A stretch of 64,000 nucleotides of DNA, from assembly GCF_007744075.1 (NCBI RefSeq), contig NZ_CP036266.1:5503748-5567747 (forward strand), read 5' to 3'. The notes under the pieces were generated by a model, which saw only the letters and a list, made by a program, of their open reading frames with translations, made no database searches and was not told where the DNA came from. This stretch comes from Gimesia chilikensis (GTDB lineage: Bacteria > Planctomycetota > Planctomycetia > Planctomycetales > Planctomycetaceae). The position numbers and the translations under genes are program-made. The number at the start of each line of letters is the position of its first letter. Position 1 is the stretch's first letter. Shown here one piece after another: positions 9,409 through 18,116 of the stretch.

Positions 9409-10383
9409 ATGGCTGCGAAGAGTTTTAAACCCGTTAAAACAGGTGTCATAGGTCTGGGGCGTTTTGGACGATTACATGCATTGACATTAGCAGGATTGGC
9501 AGAGGCTGAGCTGGCAGCGGTGGTAGCACGACGCCAGGAAAGTCTCGATGCCCTGCGTAAAGAACTTCCCGATGTGCCAGGGTGGACCAATCTGACGCAG
9601 GCGATTGAAGAGTCTGACGCAGAGGCCTGGGTGGTCGCCTGCACGACAGAATCTCACGTGGCGGTCACCAGAGAACTGCTCGAACATGGGAAAGTCGTAC
9701 TGCTGGAAAAGCCGATTTCAGAGACGCTGGAAGAAGCGGAAAGTCTCGCCCCACTGGTCCGCCCCGATTCCAGTAATCTGATGCTGGGACACATCCTGCT
9801 GTTCAACAGCGAATTTCAGGAGTTGCGAGAAGTAGCCCGCAAACGTGGTCCGATTTCCTACATCGACTGTGTACGCCATCGACCGGCGAGTATCGTGCAG
9901 GATTTCCCAGGCGAAAACCCGTTACAGGCTGCGATGGTGCATGACCTGTATTCAACACAGGTACTTCTCGATTGTGCAGAACCAGATCACTTCAGTGCCC
10001 AGTTCCATCGGACAGAAAATGGCGAAATCGACCTGGCTGTCGCACAACTCCAGTGGAAAGGAGGTCCGGTGGCCTCGTTTGTGGCTTCCTATTTAACGCC
10101 TGCGGGAATGCCGCCACGCGGTTTTGATCGAACTGAAGTGTTCGGTGAGGGCTGGTCTGCGCGCATCGAACCAAATCCACGTCCGATCTCAGTCTGGGAC
10201 AATGCAGCTGCCTGGCCCCTTGCGTTGGAAGTACGCGCCAATCCCCCCAGCGGCATGATGGCTGAAGAGCTACGTTGCTTCTGTCGGGTCGTGCGAAACA
10301 CAGAAGCGGTCCCGGCTGGAGCGACCTATTCGGATGCCATGCAGGTACAACGCTGGATGGAGAAACTGAACGCGTTTGCCTGA
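9409..10383 (+). CDS. Gfo/Idh/MocA-family NAD(P)-dependent oxidoreductase
   Basis: 324 residues. The Rossmann motif GLGRFG is at 15-20 and the family motif EKP at 100-102, with the mixed alpha/beta domain following (HDLYSTQVLLD near 187-197). No signal peptide, so cytoplasmic. Members oxidise or isomerise sugars, inositols and related polyols with NAD(P); the substrate here cannot be told. The start ATG is supported by TAAGGA about seven bases upstream (9397-9402). A single-gene unit: the gene to the left is divergent and a decayed gene lies on the other strand to the right. Confidence 0.9.
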   Translation: MAAKSFKPVKTGVIGLGRFGRLHALTLAGLAEAELAAVVARRQESLDALRKELPDVPGWTNLTQAIEESDAEAWVVACTTESHVAVTRELLEHGKVVLLEKPISETLEEAESLAPLVRPDSSNLMLGHILLFNSEFQELREVARKRGPISYIDCVRHRPASIVQDFPGENPLQAAMVHDLYSTQVLLDCAEPDHFSAQFHRTENGEIDLAVAQLQWKGGPVASFVASYLTPAGMPPRGFDRTEVFGEGWSARIEPNPRPISVWDNAAAWPLALEVRANPPSGMMAEELRCFCRVVRNTEAVPAGATYSDAMQVQRWMEKLNAFA

Positions 10384-10392
10384 TCAGCTTAA

Positions 10393-10724
10393 TTACGTTA
10401 CATCTTTCATAATCAGAAACTGCCCCCTCAACGATTTCACCCGATAAACTACGCTGGAATCGAAAGCATCCAGCGAAAATGGCATCCCTGCCTGACTACG
10501 AATGATCAACCGATTTGGCCCGATTCGGCTGATCCAAGTCACTGACTGATCTCCATACCGATTCCAGCGAATCGGAGTCAGATAATCGCTATTCCTGAAA
10601 CCGCGTAATCGTAGTTTTGCGAATCACTTAATTCGTACTTTGCAGAAATTTCCCAAGTTTCTCCTGCCATGTATTCCCGTCTCTGAAATAGATTTCCGAC
10701 TGGTTTCAGCAAACGACGAATCTT
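10393..10724 (-). pseudogene. Decayed protein gene with a frameshift and no intact start
   Basis: Two minus-strand frames read like consecutive pieces of one protein. The upstream piece runs from after a TGA at 10725-10727 and includes PVGNLFQRREYMAGETWEIS followed by AKYELSDSQNYDYAVSG, then hits a stop. The downstream piece, in another frame from about 10610 to the TAA at 10393-10395, includes NSDYLTPIRWNRYGDQSVTW and ends RGQFLIMKDVT. The switch lies near 10581-10610. Neither piece has a convincing start codon. I do not recognise the family; the sequence is beta-rich and could be the C-terminal part of a larger secreted or kinase-linked protein. A sequencing error is possible, but the upstream stop would remain. 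Confidence 0.45.
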
Positions 10725-10837
10725 TCAGTTCTGGGGAGATTACACATAAACATAATGGTATACTGAATCGGTCATGGACGACTAACATTTAAAGTGGGCC
10801 CTGTTATTCTAAACCATCTGCAATTTAGAAAACTGAC

Positions 10838-11428
10838 ATGGATTACGAAGAAGACACTCCGGTCTCCAGCTGGCTGAGTACCCTGGGTAACGATCAGAAG
10901 GATGCCGTCCAGGAAATCTGGGACGAGTTTTATGAGAAACTGATTCGCTATGCACAGACCAGGGTCAATACCTTCCCGACTGCGACCTTGGACGCCGAAG
11001 ATATCGTGCTTTCCGTCTTCGAAAGTGTATGGGCGGCTTCACAACGCGGCCGATTTGATTCAGTTCAGAACCGGGATGAATTATGGTGGCTGCTGATTGC
11101 CATGACCCAACGAAAAGCAGTCAGCCATATCCGCCGGGAAACGGCCCAGAAACGCACCTCACCAGAGGGGAAACTGCCGGTTTCGATCAATTCCATTGAA
11201 AACTTCCAGGCTTACGTGTCCACCGACCAGTCCCCCGAATACTTTGCCATCATGGAAGAAGAATATCAGCGTGTCTTAAATAAACTTTCTGATGATGTTT
11301 TGAAGAAAATTGCGGTTTATAAGATACAGGGTTACACACATGAGGAAATCAGTGATCTGTTGGAAATCTCCCCCGCCACTGTAACGAGAAAGGTACGGCT
11401 GATCCGAAAAGCATGGAGTCATGAATAA
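10838..11428 (+). CDS. ECF-type RNA polymerase sigma factor
   Basis: 196 residues. Region 2 contains LDAEDIVLSVFESVW (about 46-60) and region 4 contains GYTHEEISDLLEISPATVTR (about 167-186) followed by a recognition helix, the layout of the planctomycete ECF-like sigma-70 group that is encoded beside Ser/Thr kinases. There is no anti-sigma gene; instead the ATG of the next gene, a membrane kinase, overlaps the last eight bases. Kinase-linked ECF factors are thought to be activated through phosphorylation rather than by release from an anti-sigma factor. Predicted role: transduces the kinase's outside signal into transcription. The 454 bp upstream hold the decayed gene and presumably the promoter. 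Confidence 0.93.
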   Translation: MDYEEDTPVSSWLSTLGNDQKDAVQEIWDEFYEKLIRYAQTRVNTFPTATLDAEDIVLSVFESVWAASQRGRFDSVQNRDELWWLLIAMTQRKAVSHIRRETAQKRTSPEGKLPVSINSIENFQAYVSTDQSPEYFAIMEEEYQRVLNKLSDDVLKKIAVYKIQGYTHEEISDLLEISPATVTRKVRLIRKAWSHE

Positions 11429-13562
11429 TCCCCCCTATGATCCTGCAGATGATGATCTCATGGCGGCAGCCTATACCATTGATCGCATCTGTGACAGCTT
11501 CGAATCATCCTGGAAACAGGGACAATCTCCCGAAATCGAGAGTTTCCTCAAAGAGACTTCCGGTAAGACCCAGTCTATTGTCTTCGCCGAATTACTCCGA
11601 CTCGATATCCACTATCGCAGGATGAACGGGAACCTGCTCTCCCTGGATGACTATCAGTCCCGCTTTCCACAGTACAGTGATATCCTGCAGGACTTCACCT
11701 CCCAGCTCGCAGATTCATTTCGGCAGGTACGTCGGCTCGGCCGCTATCGGCTTGAAAAAATCGTCGGCCGAGGTGCCTTCGGTCTGGTCTGGAAAGCATG
11801 GGACGAAGAACTCCAGCGGACCGTCGCCCTCAAGCTTCCTCGAAAAAAGTCACTCTCGGCTGTCGAACGGAAACGCTTCTCCCGGGAAGCCCGCTCTGCC
11901 GCCCGACTTTCCCACCCCGGAATTGTATCCATCCACGACTTCGAGGAAATTGACGGCACTCTCGTACTGGTCACGGAATTTGTCGAAGGCTCCACCCTCC
12001 GCGAATGGACCAGACACCACGAGGTCGACTTCAGCAAAGCCGCGAGCATCTGTCGTGACCTGGCCATCGCCCTCCATGCCGCGCACCAGCAGTCAGTAAT
12101 CCACCGGGATCTCAAGCCGAATAACGTCTTGGTTACAGATGACGACCAGCTGCGCATCACCGATTTTGGTCTCGCCAAACGCTCTGATGTCGAGTCCACA
12201 ATCGCCGTAACCGGTGCGATCATGGGAACCTTCGCCTACATGAGCCCCGAACAGGCGGATGGCAAGGCATCCACGGTCGATGGACGTGCCGATATCTACT
12301 CCCTGGGCGTGATTCTGTACGAACTGCTGACGAACCGGGTTCCTTTTAAGGGGAATTCCTGCCAGGAAATGATTTCACAGATCCTTCACACCGAACCGGT
12401 CCCCCCCCACAAATGGAATGCCAGCATCCCCCGTGACCTGGAAACGATCTGCCTGAAATCCTTAAGTAAACTTCCGGGCGACCGCTACGACACTGCTGAC
12501 GAGCTGGCAGAGGACCTGCAGCGGTTTATCGAAGGAAAACCCATCACGGCGCGTCGGCTCTCGCTGCATGAGAAACTGTGGCGCTGGGCAAAGCGAAACC
12601 GGTTATTGAGCGCGTCCCTGTTGACAACCTGCGTACTGTTGTTGAGCAGTTCAACCGCCATGATTGTCATGCATGATGATGGCAAATGGCAGGTAAATGT
12701 CCAGACCGAACCGCCGGGAGCACGCATCCTCGTCTATCCCCGGGACCCGGTCTCCGGCGAACCCGATTCCAGCATCGAATATGAAGCCGACGGGACAACT
12801 CCCACCGATCTCCGCCTCGCGCCTGGAGAATACTACGTAGTTGCGATGCTCGAAGGAACGCCCCGGTTTCAACAAGTCTTCCGCAAAGTGCCTCCCCGGG
12901 GAGCGGAGATTCCCTATGGAAGTACCAAAAACAGATTCTGGAATAAAACTCAAGCCAACACACTCGAATGGCCTGAAATCATCATTCCTACGCAAAGTGT
13001 GTTGGATGAGATGGTATTAATTAAAGGTAATCAGATTGATATCCCTGACCTTTACATCTCCACCAGATGCTTCACAAATCACGACTATTTAACTCTTCGT
13101 CCAGACACAAGTGACGCTGATCCCGCCAGACACGCCCCGCTCGACGCTCCTTATTACCCGGAAGGACAGGATTTCGCCATACACTTTGCGGAGGAAGCAG
13201 GGGGACGGCTTATGACAGTCGACGAATTCAAACACATCGTTGATTCTCTCCCTCTGCAGCCTGCGTTAGATAATTTTCTTAATACAGGCAAAGAATGGAC
13301 GTCCTCGCTGGCAACTCCAGAGCAAATAGAAACTTCAAAAGCAGCATTGGATTTGAATCCCGAGTTCCGTACTCCCGATTTTATCGGATTGACAATCTCC
13401 CGAAATCAGAATAATAATCAAGCTGAGGGCAACTACGAGTTAAAGAATCAGAAAAGCTACTCTATTCAAACCGCAATCCGCTATTTACAACCGGAAAAGA
13501 TTGGATTTCGTCTTGTTCGTCCAGCATCACAGCAGTTAAAGAGAAAACAGCCCACAAAATAG
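11421..13562 (+). CDS. Membrane Ser/Thr protein kinase with PEGA-like and degenerate FGE-sulfatase-like outer domains
   Basis: 713 residues. Residues 1-105 are the N-terminal segment typical of kinases paired with planctomycete ECF factors. The kinase domain spans about 109-375: Gly loop VGRGAFGLVWKA, Lys138, HRD at 228-230, DFG at 248-250 and an APE-like SPE near 275-277, so all catalytic residues are present. One membrane helix lies at about 395-417. Outside it, a PEGA-like beta region (about 423-490, NVQTEPPGARILVYP) precedes a region resembling the formylglycine-generating-enzyme/sulfatase-modifying fold (MVLIKGN..., AGGRLMTVDEF, ending IGFRLVRP). That domain is shortened and lacks the usual motif density, so it is probably a ligand-binding relic rather than an enzyme. 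Overlaps the sigma factor by eight bases, implying coupled expression. Confidence 0.93.
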   Translation: MNNPPYDPADDDLMAAAYTIDRICDSFESSWKQGQSPEIESFLKETSGKTQSIVFAELLRLDIHYRRMNGNLLSLDDYQSRFPQYSDILQDFTSQLADSFRQVRRLGRYRLEKIVGRGAFGLVWKAWDEELQRTVALKLPRKKSLSAVERKRFSREARSAARLSHPGIVSIHDFEEIDGTLVLVTEFVEGSTLREWTRHHEVDFSKAASICRDLAIALHAAHQQSVIHRDLKPNNVLVTDDDQLRITDFGLAKRSDVESTIAVTGAIMGTFAYMSPEQADGKASTVDGRADIYSLGVILYELLTNRVPFKGNSCQEMISQILHTEPVPPHKWNASIPRDLETICLKSLSKLPGDRYDTADELAEDLQRFIEGKPITARRLSLHEKLWRWAKRNRLLSASLLTTCVLLLSSSTAMIVMHDDGKWQVNVQTEPPGARILVYPRDPVSGEPDSSIEYEADGTTPTDLRLAPGEYYVVAMLEGTPRFQQVFRKVPPRGAEIPYGSTKNRFWNKTQANTLEWPEIIIPTQSVLDEMVLIKGNQIDIPDLYISTRCFTNHDYLTLRPDTSDADPARHAPLDAPYYPEGQDFAIHFAEEAGGRLMTVDEFKHIVDSLPLQPALDNFLNTGKEWTSSLATPEQIETSKAALDLNPEFRTPDFIGLTISRNQNNNQAEGNYELKNQKSYSIQTAIRYLQPEKIGFRLVRPASQQLKRKQPTK

Positions 13563-13585
13563 GTCGTTATTGTGGGCTGTTTTTG
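13547..13585. terminator. Strong intrinsic terminator, probably bidirectional
   Basis: A perfect 11-bp inverted repeat (ACAGCCCACAA at 13547-13557 and its complement at 13570-13580) with a 12-base loop is followed by a run of T on the plus strand. Read on the minus strand the stem is followed by TTTCTCTTT, so it can also end transcription of the Cys-rich protein gene from the right. The left arm lies in the last codons of the kinase gene. Confidence 0.85.
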
Positions 13586-13627
13586 TTCGAACAACAGATG
13601 CTCAAATACAGAATTCAGTTCTCATTC

Positions 13628-14383
13628 TTAATGATTGAAACGAATCAGATATTGCGAACCTCCATAATTGAACAGGGTAAATTCACGACACTCGCCTTCA
13701 GTCCATCTTCCTGACGGATCTTCAATTTGATAGAGAGTCTTCTTTTCGCAATACCCATACGGTAAATGGATCGCTGAGCCCACCTGAGATTTCTCAATGT
13801 GATCTACTTCAAAACCATACCAGAAGTAAATGGCATCGGCTTGCTCAGTTGGTTTTTCAGATTGTGACAGGCAGATCAGGAATAGCTTAGCATATTTTAA
13901 ATCGGGTGCTGCTCCTCCAAACTGCAAAAAACGTGTGTTAACAACTTCGAAATGAAAATCCGTTTCAGGAGGATAAAGATCCAGCCTTGCTGAAGGACGA
14001 GCAGGCAAAGGGTGCATGTAATGCCGGATAGTCGGCTCTGTTTTTGATTTCTGTTTTTTGCTTTTCGCCTGTGTACAGCTAGCTCCGCAGGCCCCTGACC
14101 CGACGCATAACGTTTCCGGGTAGCTGTCTAAAGGAGCGTAATTAATAATCGAGACAGCAGTGGCAGCCGCACAGTCGTCTTCATACTGATAACGATAAGC
14201 CATCCACGCCCAGAGGTTCGTTCCCACAGGCCCCAATGGAACCTGGTTACATACACAGGTCGTCAGCAGAGGGGTCTCTTTCTTTGTTTGTTTATCTGCA
14301 GCCTCACTCGTATTCGTCTTTCCCGCCAGACAGCAGAGCAGGAAACAAGTCCCCATTAACAAAGTCAGTTTCATTCGGTTCAT
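13628..14383 (-). CDS. Secreted Cys-rich protein of unknown function
   Basis: 251 residues from the Met at 14383 (MNRMKLTLLMGTCFLLCCLAG); the frame could start six codons earlier, but AAAGGGCC stands just before this ATG, as it does before the pilin-like gene upstream. A signal peptide covers about 1-28. The mature part has several cysteines in LLTTCVCNQVPLGPVGTN, CAAATA and GSGACGASC, suggesting disulfides or metal binding, then a Lys-rich linker (KSKKQKSKTEP) and a beta-rich C-terminal half. I do not recognise the family. It lies about 125 bp downstream of the DUF1559 gene on the same strand, so it may share its transcript and act at the cell surface. Confidence 0.7.
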   Translation of the reverse strand: MNRMKLTLLMGTCFLLCCLAGKTNTSEAADKQTKKETPLLTTCVCNQVPLGPVGTNLWAWMAYRYQYEDDCAAATAVSIINYAPLDSYPETLCVGSGACGASCTQAKSKKQKSKTEPTIRHYMHPLPARPSARLDLYPPETDFHFEVVNTRFLQFGGAAPDLKYAKLFLICLSQSEKPTEQADAIYFWYGFEVDHIEKSQVGSAIHLPYGYCEKKTLYQIEDPSGRWTEGECREFTLFNYGGSQYLIRFNH

Positions 14384-14507
14384 CACAGTCGGCCCTTTCA
14401 TTGTGAATCATGTGACGCTACAGGATTCTGAATTTAAAAAACAGTGTGCTTCAAAGTTAATCTGAATCGCTACTTCCGTTTTCGCCCTAAGATCACCTCC
14501 CTTACTG

Positions 14508-15533
14508 TTAATATTCTCCGAGAACCTTCCCGTCGTTGCGGGTACATAGATTTTTCAATGTTTCCAGATTCATATTCTCACTCAGAAAACGAACCGAGCC
14601 GTCCGTCAACAGACACTGTGTGCCGCCACTATGAGCTGAAATCAGTGGATTATTAGGCCCCCCATCCGTATGAATGCCCGGCAGCCCACCATCCTTCGTT
14701 CCTATCGGATAACGCACCGTTGTCAGGTTGAACACCGGAAACGCCGGCGTGAAACCACCCGGCCCCAACATTTGGGGAGGCGTCCCGACACTCACCGTTC
14801 CCGCGGCCCAGCCACTCGGATTCCCCGCGTCGACACGCAGACTGACCCCCGACTTCAGTACCGAGCTGGAGATCTCTCCCACCACAATCGTATTTGATGA
14901 ACCATCTGTAATATCACGAATCGCGATGGTTCGATTAGGAATCAACACGCCCCCCGCAGCAACCCGCCCATCCAGGTGGGGCAGACAACAGAGTGAGCTA
15001 TCCGTGGAAGGAAACAGATCATCCGCAAAGTGAAGTTGATCGCCCATCACAGTGCCGGTATTCGTCGCTCCGGCAATTCCTGCATAGTGGGGCATTGTCA
15101 TATTCACCCCAGGGATCAGAACACCGTTGACACGGGCATCCAGCGGACTCGACGGACACAGCATGACAGTCATACTGACATCCGCCACCAGCGCCGGATT
15201 CAAAGGCGTGAACCCGCAGCTGGCGATATCGTGATTATACATGTTGTAAAGGTTGCCATACTCCAGATAAGGCAGCAGCCCCACCCACCAGCTCGACCCG
15301 AAACCAAGGTACTGGTTCCGGACCCCCAACGGAAATACCAGGTAATCGCTGTGATAATTCTGCAGCGCCAGACCAACCTGCCTGAGATTGTTTTTGCACT
15401 GGGAACGCCGGGCGGCCTCCCGCGCCTGCTGAACTGCAGGCAGCAATAGTGCAATGAGTACAGCGATAATAGAAATAGATACCAGTAATTCAATCAGTGT
15501 AAATCCACGTCTTTGATCAGGTGTGCGTAACAT
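14508..15533 (-). CDS. DUF1559 prepilin-like protein with N-terminal methylation motif
   Basis: 341 residues. The type IV prepilin/pseudopilin signal is GFTLIELLVSISIIAVLIAL with cleavage expected after Gly10 and the conserved Glu five residues into the mature protein. The helix continues into QQAREAARRSQCKNNLRQVG, the hallmark of the DUF1559 family, which has many paralogues in every planctomycete genome. The C-terminal HSGGTQCLLTDGSVRFL matches the family's H-x(n)-DG motif. Such proteins are assembled or anchored by type II secretion/type IV pilus-like machinery; individual roles are unknown. No SD is strong, but AAAGGGCC precedes the ATG. The Cys-rich secreted protein follows on the same strand. 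Confidence 0.93.
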   Translation of the reverse strand: MLRTPDQRRGFTLIELLVSISIIAVLIALLLPAVQQAREAARRSQCKNNLRQVGLALQNYHSDYLVFPLGVRNQYLGFGSSWWVGLLPYLEYGNLYNMYNHDIASCGFTPLNPALVADVSMTVMLCPSSPLDARVNGVLIPGVNMTMPHYAGIAGATNTGTVMGDQLHFADDLFPSTDSSLCCLPHLDGRVAAGGVLIPNRTIAIRDITDGSSNTIVVGEISSSVLKSGVSLRVDAGNPSGWAAGTVSVGTPPQMLGPGGFTPAFPVFNLTTVRYPIGTKDGGLPGIHTDGGPNNPLISAHSGGTQCLLTDGSVRFLSENMNLETLKNLCTRNDGKVLGEY

Positions 15534-15662
15534 TTCTTTGGCCCTTTGTGTGAACGTTTTTGCACCTCAAGATCATTATGTAATGTTTAAGTCGGAATAA
15601 CAAGAACTTACTCACAAGATTTAACTGGCTATCCATTCAGAGCTTTCCAGTCTCATGCTGCA

Positions 15663-15851
15663 CTAAGCTTGAAAGACTTTCACCAGCGCGCGATTGTCTC
15701 TGCCCATCTCAAGTACCGAAAAACAGTTTGCTGACCGATCAATGGGAATACATGTTTTTATAAAAAACCACGAGCCCCCACTGGTTTCCTGCATTTGGTC
15801 TTCGATCCCCACCAGCCCCCTCCCATTTATCCAGCGCACTTCTGTCTCCAA
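15663..15851 (-). CDS. Candidate small protein, unrecognised
   Basis: 62 residues from a TTG at 15851. The composition is protein-like along its whole length (for example NGRGLVGIEDQMQETSGGSW and SVLEMGRDNRALVKVFQA), unlike the other frames nearby. No ATG is available between the upstream in-frame TGA and this TTG. An adjacent frame just upstream reads IKVNLFSFGDRSALDKW, which resembles the N terminus (VDLFSFGENRL) of the LRR-like protein at 21649-22386, so this may instead be the tail of a gene broken by a frameshift near 15840. Confidence 0.32.
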   Translation of the reverse strand: METEVRWINGRGLVGIEDQMQETSGGSWFFIKTCIPIDRSANCFSVLEMGRDNRALVKVFQA

Positions 15852-16049
15852 AACTGAATAGATTGACCTTGATCGGCACTCCCCGAATCATAAAGTTGTG
15901 AAATTGTGCTTCGCGCGCGAGGCGGATGATCCGAGCACGGGAACACCGCGAACCAGCGCCCCAGGATCGCCTGAATCGCCGTCGTTTTTTCCAGTTTTTC
16001 ACCGGAACAGACAGCACCGGTTCTCAATGTCTCGTAGAATTTCAAATCA

Positions 16050-16082
16050 TTTCGGAGCACTTTCGGAGCACTTTCAGAGCAT
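16050..16082. repeat. Short tandem repeat, three 11-bp units
   Basis: TTTCGGAGCAC occurs twice in a row, then TTTCAGAGCAT. It lies in non-coding sequence; no function is suggested. Confidence 0.7.
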
Positions 16083-16507
16083 TTCAAATGCATCTCACCA
16101 GCAACTCAGTGAACCTCACACTGAACTCAACCCCGGCAATCCTCTTGACGCCTCCGCGCCGTTCCACATAATCCTCACCAGCACTCAAGGAGTAAGCCTG
16201 ACAGCCGACAGATCTCATTAAAGCAGATGAGCCAATCAGCCAAATGAGGCGCAGGGCGTCAGCCCCAGATGAAACGACTTTGGTATAGACCGTTCAATTT
16301 AAGAACCGCTCCCGATCGCAGATCCCAGATTGAGAAACAGCCAGATCAAACGAGCCATTTTAGTCAAAGGGACGCACCACCCAAGCTGAAAATCCAACAG
16401 CTGAAAAGTACGAACAGCAGCGTCAGACTTCAGCGAAGATTGAGACATAGAACAGGACGTTCCAGGAAGGGAGAATAAGCCACAGATTGGATTCCCGGCG
16501 GCCATCT

Positions 16508-17050
16508 TTAGCCTGTCTCAGATGTGATCTTTCGCCTGGCAAAATCATACTTCTTTTTCTGTGCAGGAGACATTAAGTCCTGGTAAGAATCCATGAGCGT
16601 CACATACTCCCGGTATTCCTGCCTTTGAAAATGCATCACCGCCTGACTTAACGCTTCATTGAATCGATATAATCGTGCTTCGGCCGACATTCTGGCACGC
16701 GCATCAGAAAATTCAGCTGCGCCTGCTTGCCCGGTCACCTCTCTCACCTTGAGGGTAGCCAGGAAAGCCCAATAGGGATGATTCCAGTCACGCTCCTCAA
16801 AGTCATCTCTGTTCTTATCGAATTCAGTGAGCGACTTACCCCATTCAATAATCTGAGCATGTGCCTGGTCAACCAGGTCATTAAAAGCTGTGACCTCATC
16901 TGGCCTTTCACGCAACATCAGCTCCACAAACTGATCCTGTTCGTCCAAAGACTCAAACCCCCATTTTTCAGCGCAGGGAATAAAAGCCTGTAATGAATCC
17001 GGTATCAGATCTCGATTGAGTTTTAACCCGGCTCCCTGTTCCAGATCCAT
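16508..17050 (-). CDS. Hypothetical soluble helical protein
   Basis: 180 residues with no signal peptide or membrane segment, acidic and mostly helical (runs such as QFVELMLRERPDEVTAFNDL and SAEARLYRFNEALSQAVMHF). I do not recognise a family. The start at 17050 (MDLEQGAG) is the first Met in the frame. It belongs to a string of short minus-strand genes between the pilin-like gene and the giant gene that I cannot assign; downstream of polymorphic toxin loci such orphans are often immunity genes, which is only a guess here. Confidence 0.62.
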   Translation of the reverse strand: MDLEQGAGLKLNRDLIPDSLQAFIPCAEKWGFESLDEQDQFVELMLRERPDEVTAFNDLVDQAHAQIIEWGKSLTEFDKNRDDFEERDWNHPYWAFLATLKVREVTGQAGAAEFSDARARMSAEARLYRFNEALSQAVMHFQRQEYREYVTLMDSYQDLMSPAQKKKYDFARRKITSETG

Positions 17051-17190
17051 GATTACTCCAGTTTCATTCCTGCTTCAGAAGTCAGTCCGCCTGTTTCATA
17101 GCGAGCCAGACAATAACGTTTACCGAACTAATTGATAAGTAAAATCGATTGCTGGTTCGCACCAGTTCTCCCAAAGACACCCCGCACGAG

Positions 17191-17508
17191 CTAAGGTTTC
17201 ACGACTTCAATCCGTTCGGAACGGGACTCGGAAACCAGTTCCATGACAAGCGCCCCCAACACCAGCGCTGCGATCCTATAATCTCCGAACTGGCAGAGGG
17301 TCACGCAATTCTCTGAGAGCCCCACATTGACGTCGGGAAACGTATCCGGAGCCGCTCTGGTATTCGAGCCGCGAAACTCATAAGTGATTTGACCACCGGC
17401 GACTGTTTTCCCATGATAATCGGGAAGACGGCAGAGTAGATCCTCCAGTATTTCATCTGTCAGTGAGTCGCCGGTCCCGTCAGGATGAATTGAATATTCA
17501 GATCCCAT
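17191..17508 (-). CDS. Hypothetical small protein
   Basis: 105 residues starting MGSEYSIHPDGTGDS. Acidic N-terminal half and a hydrophobic helix near the C terminus (YRIAALVLGALVMELVSES) that is short and amphipathic enough to be a packed helix rather than a membrane anchor. No known family. It lies 140 bp upstream of the 16508-17050 gene on the same strand. Possible immunity protein by position only. Confidence 0.6.
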   Translation of the reverse strand: MGSEYSIHPDGTGDSLTDEILEDLLCRLPDYHGKTVAGGQITYEFRGSNTRAAPDTFPDVNVGLSENCVTLCQFGDYRIAALVLGALVMELVSESRSERIEVVKP

Positions 17509-17690
17509 GTTACTGTTCCAGGTATGTTAGAGGAATTCCTATCACTTAAATCCGGACAGGGCTGGTAAACTGGTTTGCCTCCTGCCCCTTCGCTGGCTTC
17601 AGAGCCACAGCAATCTTCCTCCTGGACTTTCTCTGAATCATCAGCCGATAATCTCCCGGCACGACAGTCAGAAGACGGAAACAGGTAAGA

Positions 17691-17945
17691 TCAGGACTCT
17701 TTTCCCTCTGAATAGCCCCGCTGATTGCGTTCGACGTGAACGAACTCATTATCCTCATTCAGGATCAGGCATTCAATCTCTGGTGTCTTGGCTGTCATCT
17801 CTTGAGAAAATACGAATGCTTCTTGCCAGGTTTCAAAATAATAACGGGAATCATCATCGTTTCCCTGCTGATATTCTTGCTGTCTATCTAATATAATTCC
17901 CGTACTCAATTCAACCAGGAGAACTTGATAATAAGACTTACTCAT
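17691..17945 (-). CDS. Hypothetical small protein whose end is formed by a RAYT terminal-repeat relic
   Basis: 84 residues from the Met at 17945 (MSKSYYQVLLVELSTGIILD); a start four codons earlier at 17957 is possible. No known family; acidic, beta-alpha pattern, rich in aromatic residues. The last codons, GGA AAA GAG TCC TGA, share the 14-base string GAAAAGAGTCCTGA with the terminal repeats of the RAYT elements at 19503-20248 and 20838-21583, where it likewise encodes a C-terminal KES and the stop. An overlapping frame (17546-17758) runs past this point and may represent the original C-terminal part, but that cannot be settled here. Confidence 0.55.
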   Translation of the reverse strand: MSKSYYQVLLVELSTGIILDRQQEYQQGNDDDSRYYFETWQEAFVFSQEMTAKTPEIECLILNEDNEFVHVERNQRGYSEGKES

Positions 17946-18116
17946 CGCGACGACCATTCGATAAAAGTGATGTTACCTGTTTGAGCTCCAGTATAATAAT
18001 GATTTCATTCTCGCAAACGAATTGAAACTTCGTCAAAATGAATCAGTGCCTCTTCGTAGGGGCCATACCGGAAATTGAAGAACCGGTAACTCACAGCAAC
18101 GGGAATCAGACTTCGG

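Larger units (their letters stand above)
15534..16507. other. Long intergenic region with at most one small gene
   Basis: About 970 bp. The many short frames on both strands overlap each other and mostly have low-complexity or Arg/Ser-rich translations, so I take them as chance frames, except for the candidate at 15663-15851. A short tandem repeat lies at 16050-16082. The motif AGGGCGTCAGCCCC near 16253-16268 resembles short GC-rich intergenic hairpins I associate with planctomycetes. The left end must hold the promoter of the DUF1559 gene. Confidence 0.4.

Noticed and set aside
15898-16221. 107-residue plus-strand frame
   Set aside because: Overlaps frames on the other strand, is low in hydrophobic residues, and crosses a tandem repeat.
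16269-16505. Overlapping small frames on both strands (69 and 68 codons)
   Set aside because: Neither has a start signal or recognisable features and they cover each other.
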